Assembly: GCA_003439945.1 (NCBI GenBank)
Contig: QVRM01001221.1
Location: 124,001 to 188,000 of the forward strand
DNA: 64,000 nucleotides
Direction: 5' to 3'
Origin: Dermanyssus gallinae
Taxonomy: Eukaryota; Arthropoda; Arachnida; Mesostigmata; Dermanyssidae
Part shown: positions 59,101 to 64,000 of the stretch, in pieces
How the letters are laid out: every line of letters begins with the position of its first letter
Numbering within the stretch: position 1 is the stretch's first letter
Program-made: the position numbers and the translations under genes
Notes under the pieces: generated by a model
What the model was told of the DNA's origin: nothing
Databases searched by the model: none
What the model saw: only the letters and a program-made list of their open reading frames with translations

Positions 59101-59104
59101 TTTT

Positions 59105-59305
59105 TTACTCCCCAATTTTAATGTACCGGTTGTCTGCGGCGTACAATGTTTCTCGACTAAACTGTAGTTCCTTCATTTTAGTGATGTTGATTGTCAGTTG
59201 ATTTTCTTGGCACCAATCTGAGGCGTCCTCTAGATAAAGCTGCAGGTGGTTTCGTGTCCTTGCATGGAATCCTAAGTTGTCGGCATAAATAAATAAGTAT
59301 AAAAA

Positions 59306-59352
<47 letters not shown>

Positions 59353-59760
59353 TGACGAAGAACCTCAAAATTATATCATGTCTAAGGGAACCAAATGTCT
59401 TGGCCACTTCTAGGGGAATTTCCACTGCGGCATCGCCACTAGCAGCGCCACGGCTAATTGCTTAGCTATATCGCTAAGCGCTAATTCAGTTGAGCGCGCG
59501 GCGCGAAAGCCTTACTGCCTATCTACAAGCATAGTGTTTAGCATGTTTAGACATCTGCTGTTTAAGACAATGTTTAAACAGCTTAGCAAGAAAATTCGCA
59601 GTAGCGCTTGGACGGTAGCCATATGGGTCACTTCGAAAGCGCTCGCCCTTGTACAACGAAACAATATGAGCTTTTTTAAACGATTTTGGCAATTTTGCTT
59701 GTCGCATAGACTCCGAAGGCTCGGCACTATTGTGAGCAAGGTTAGCGCTAGCTCACAATT
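59105..59760 (-). mobile_element. LINE reverse transcriptase fragment, split by (TA)n
   Basis: Minus-strand frames give KSFKKAHIVSLYKGERFRSD and PYGYRPSATANFLAKLFKH near 59680-59560 (the YRPxSxxxxxxKxxE block). Next is FRAARSTELALSDIAKQLA near 59500, the HGFRxxRST-type block. After a (TA)n tract at 59313-59351 comes YADNLGFHARTRNHLQLYL, with YADN instead of YADD, then WCQENQLTINITK near 59195. It is a dead Jockey/CR1-like copy with the middle of the palm replaced by the TA tract. Confidence 0.75.
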
Positions 59761-60369
59761 TGATTCTATTGCGGTACCACTAGCTCATGACATTCGACAG
59801 TGCTTTTGGTGGGATTTATTGTTTAGAAACGTTGTTAAATCTGTACCCATTGCGTTTGATTTGCTTACAAGTGTTTTTTTTTTGGTTACAATTGAATGCA
59901 AAAGGTTGGCGCTTGGGGAGCTGCATAAATGAAAGGGTGCTACTCTTCCCTGTGGACAACCAGGCTCTGCAGCGAAGTGTGCGGCTGTTGGATTCGGCTC
60001 CTAATTAGGAAGTATCTGATATAGCGGTTAAATCGTTATTTTACGAAACGATTCGCTTCTGACTCTGATTCCTAGGGTATTTCGTTCCACAGCTCCCTTC
60101 TCAGGCAAGCTGCAAAGCGGTGGTCATCTTCAGTACTGAACTTAGGCTGATGCAATTGTTCTTGCCGTTTTGGCGTCTACAAGTTTCGGAGGCTTGAAGG
60201 ACCCTCTCTCAAACTCTAAACCTCTAAAAACTCTAAACCTTCGTCGACATAAAATCAACTTCAGAATAAGAACGAGAGATACGTTTGTGATTGGGCGGCT
60301 ACTACGGCATCAGCCGGTAGGCTCCGCTTGAGTGCCAAAAGGTTAGTTGCTTTCTGAGAATGCCGCGAA

Positions 60370-61055
60370 ATGGTGAATGTAAAAGTGCAAATTCGGAGTG
60401 TTTTGCTGTACGAGTTCTGAAAGGATTCCAACGCTGCTGTAGCTTGTTGAAACAATCAACGGATGGACCTCCCGAACTTGGTTTAGTAAGTTCCGTGGTC
60501 GAAATTTTAACATAGACGATGAACTGAGGTCCGGCCTACCCCTCTATTGGAAGAAGACGTTCATCGTCTAAGGATAACAAAGTTCAACGGTTACCACTTG
60601 CGGTAGAAGTTTAGAATTTGATTAAAGTTGACTACGCAACCATTGTCGGGACGCTCAAAAAGCTTGGAATAACTTCTAAGCTCTGTAAGTTGGTTCTTCG
60701 CAAGTTGAGTAACAAGTTCCAACAAGTTCAAGAAAAATGGACGAAAGCGCATCTACCACTCAGGGGATGGTTCGCCTTTCATCAAGATAACGCACGACTT
60801 AATAAACGACTTAAGCTGATTAGGCACCCATCATGCTTTCCGAACCCTGTACCTTCAGACTATCACTTATTCCGGTCTCCAAAACATTTTGACTCGAAGA
60901 AATTCAAGTTTTTCCCGGACGTCGAAAATGAGACACAACAATTCTTCGTTTTCCAGAAACAGGACTTTTACAAATGAGGGATCGAAGAGCTGGTTTATCG
61001 TTGGCAATATGTCATTGAAAGAATATGGGACTATATTGATCATTCAATAACTCTT
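60370..61055 (+). mobile_element. mariner transposase remnant with internal deletion
   Basis: Plus-strand frames give KVQIRSVLLYEF near 60380 (N-terminal helix-turn-helix) and WFSKFRGRNFNIDDELRSG near 60480-60530. Later come FAFHQDNARLNKR near 60772, which keeps the second Asp block DNAxxH, VPSDYHLFRSPKHF near 60852, and a GIEELVYRW terminus near 60976. The region with the first catalytic Asp is missing and frames shift. It is a third, distinct mariner lineage, close upstream of TYMS. Confidence 0.75.
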
Positions 61056-61340
61056 GTGTTCGCTTTAGGCAAAAACGCAATAACTTCCATCAATTCAATA
61101 CACTGTTTACGGTTTGGCTGTACATTGAGCAGCATCACCTACTTTTACACCTATAAAGACTGGGTAATAATCGGATTATTCCAATGTTACTCCGTACTTT
61201 ATTTTTGGGAAAATATCTTAGCCAGCAACTCAGATATGGTCTATTATGCGTGTCTATAAGGTAATAGCATAAGAAACCATCTAGTGCTAAAATATAATAC
61301 TGTAAGTAATGTAATCAGGATATACTGTAGTAGCGATTAG

Positions 61341-61341
<1 letters not shown>

Positions 61342-61389
<48 letters not shown>
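61342..61389. repeat. (TA)n microsatellite just upstream of TYMS
   Basis: A TA run of about 48 bases ending 76 bases before the TYMS start codon. Confidence 0.95.
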
Positions 61390-61394
<5 letters not shown>

Positions 61395-61464
61395 GAAAAG
61401 ATAATGCGTTTTAACAAAGCAATCGATCCATACTTAATTTTACTAGTTCTGTTCAGATAACACA

Positions 61465-63602
<2,138 letters not shown>

Positions 63603-63696
63603 AATGCAATTCGTCCGTGCTGCACACCGTGAATTACTTACGAACTCAGATGACGTATATATTGAAGACAACGTCAGTGGCCGTTTCGTATTCCAA

Positions 63697-63893
63697 ATAA
63701 ATCTCTGTTTTATATATAAATTACTTATACAAAAATTTACACATTATCCCACCAAACATCATATATATGTCAACATAGACATGTATGTTTATCTTCCTCA
63801 GCTAAGAAGAGGCGAATGTGATTTCTACTGAATGTGATCTTGTATTCCTACTAACGTTTTTTTAACGCGACATATACCGAAATCAACAATAAA
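63697..63893 (+). other. TYMS polyadenylation signals
   Basis: AATAAA occurs near 63697 and again at 63888-63893, 95 and 286 bases after the stop. Either is at a normal distance; the rest to 64000 shows nothing. Confidence 0.6.
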
Positions 63894-64000
63894 ACTGTCA
63901 TCATATATTAATGGTGGTTGGACAAATCTTGTTTAAATTTACATGACCGTTAAAAGGCTCACTTCAGAATGAATGTAACGTTTATTTTTAATGTATGTAA

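Overview
This is eukaryotic, spliced, animal nuclear DNA. Seven protein-coding genes can be rebuilt exon by exon, with GT/AG junctions and reading phases that all close. Each matches a conserved metazoan family. Mariner-type transposase remnants, Jockey/CR1-like LINE fragments, a tRNA-derived SINE and very many (TA)n tracts suggest an arthropod. A parasitiform mite or tick is my best guess, but it is inference from general genome style and not proven by any one feature.

Layout: 0-11 kb has no gene I can support. It holds LINE and DDE-transposase remnants, a large foldback repeat and two long simple-repeat-rich stretches (1.6-3.4 and 6.9-9.5 kb). 11.1-13.6 kb is CENPS (minus), with a dead mariner in its first intron. 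13.6-19.0 kb holds a SINE, a LINE piece, a mariner relic and the promoter side of SEL1L. 19.0-22.6 kb is SEL1L (plus). 25.4-27.4 kb is COMMD5 (minus). 29.0-35.0 kb is mitochondrial ribosomal protein S2 (plus), with a mariner and a LINE in intron 1. 35.6-36.7 kb holds AT-rich, rearranged 28S rRNA-like sequence with a perfect palindrome at each edge. 38.1-43.2 kb is a mitochondrial-type acetyl-CoA acetyltransferase (minus). 46.9-51.6 kb is the mitochondrial rhomboid protease PARL/rhomboid-7 (plus). 51.6-61.4 kb is repeat-dominated. 61.5-63.6 kb is thymidylate synthase (plus).

The genes do not form a pathway, but the arrangement is regular. CENPS/SEL1L, COMMD5/mRpS2 and ACAT1/PARL are head-to-head pairs sharing 1.6-5.4 kb upstream regions. 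SEL1L/COMMD5 and mRpS2/ACAT1 are tail-to-tail. Three products (mRpS2, ACAT1, PARL) act in mitochondria. Thymidylate synthase serves dTMP supply, CENP-S serves centromere and replication-fork repair, SEL1L serves ER-associated degradation, and COMMD5 belongs to the Commander endosomal complex.

The least expected items are a four-copy tRNA-derived SINE family with clear target-site duplications, the palindrome-bounded rRNA-like segment, several long near-perfect palindromes, short TA-flanked inverted-repeat elements, and tandem retroelement 3' ends joined by an (AAT)n tract. I found no CRISPR array, no true tRNA gene, and no bacterial or viral operon.
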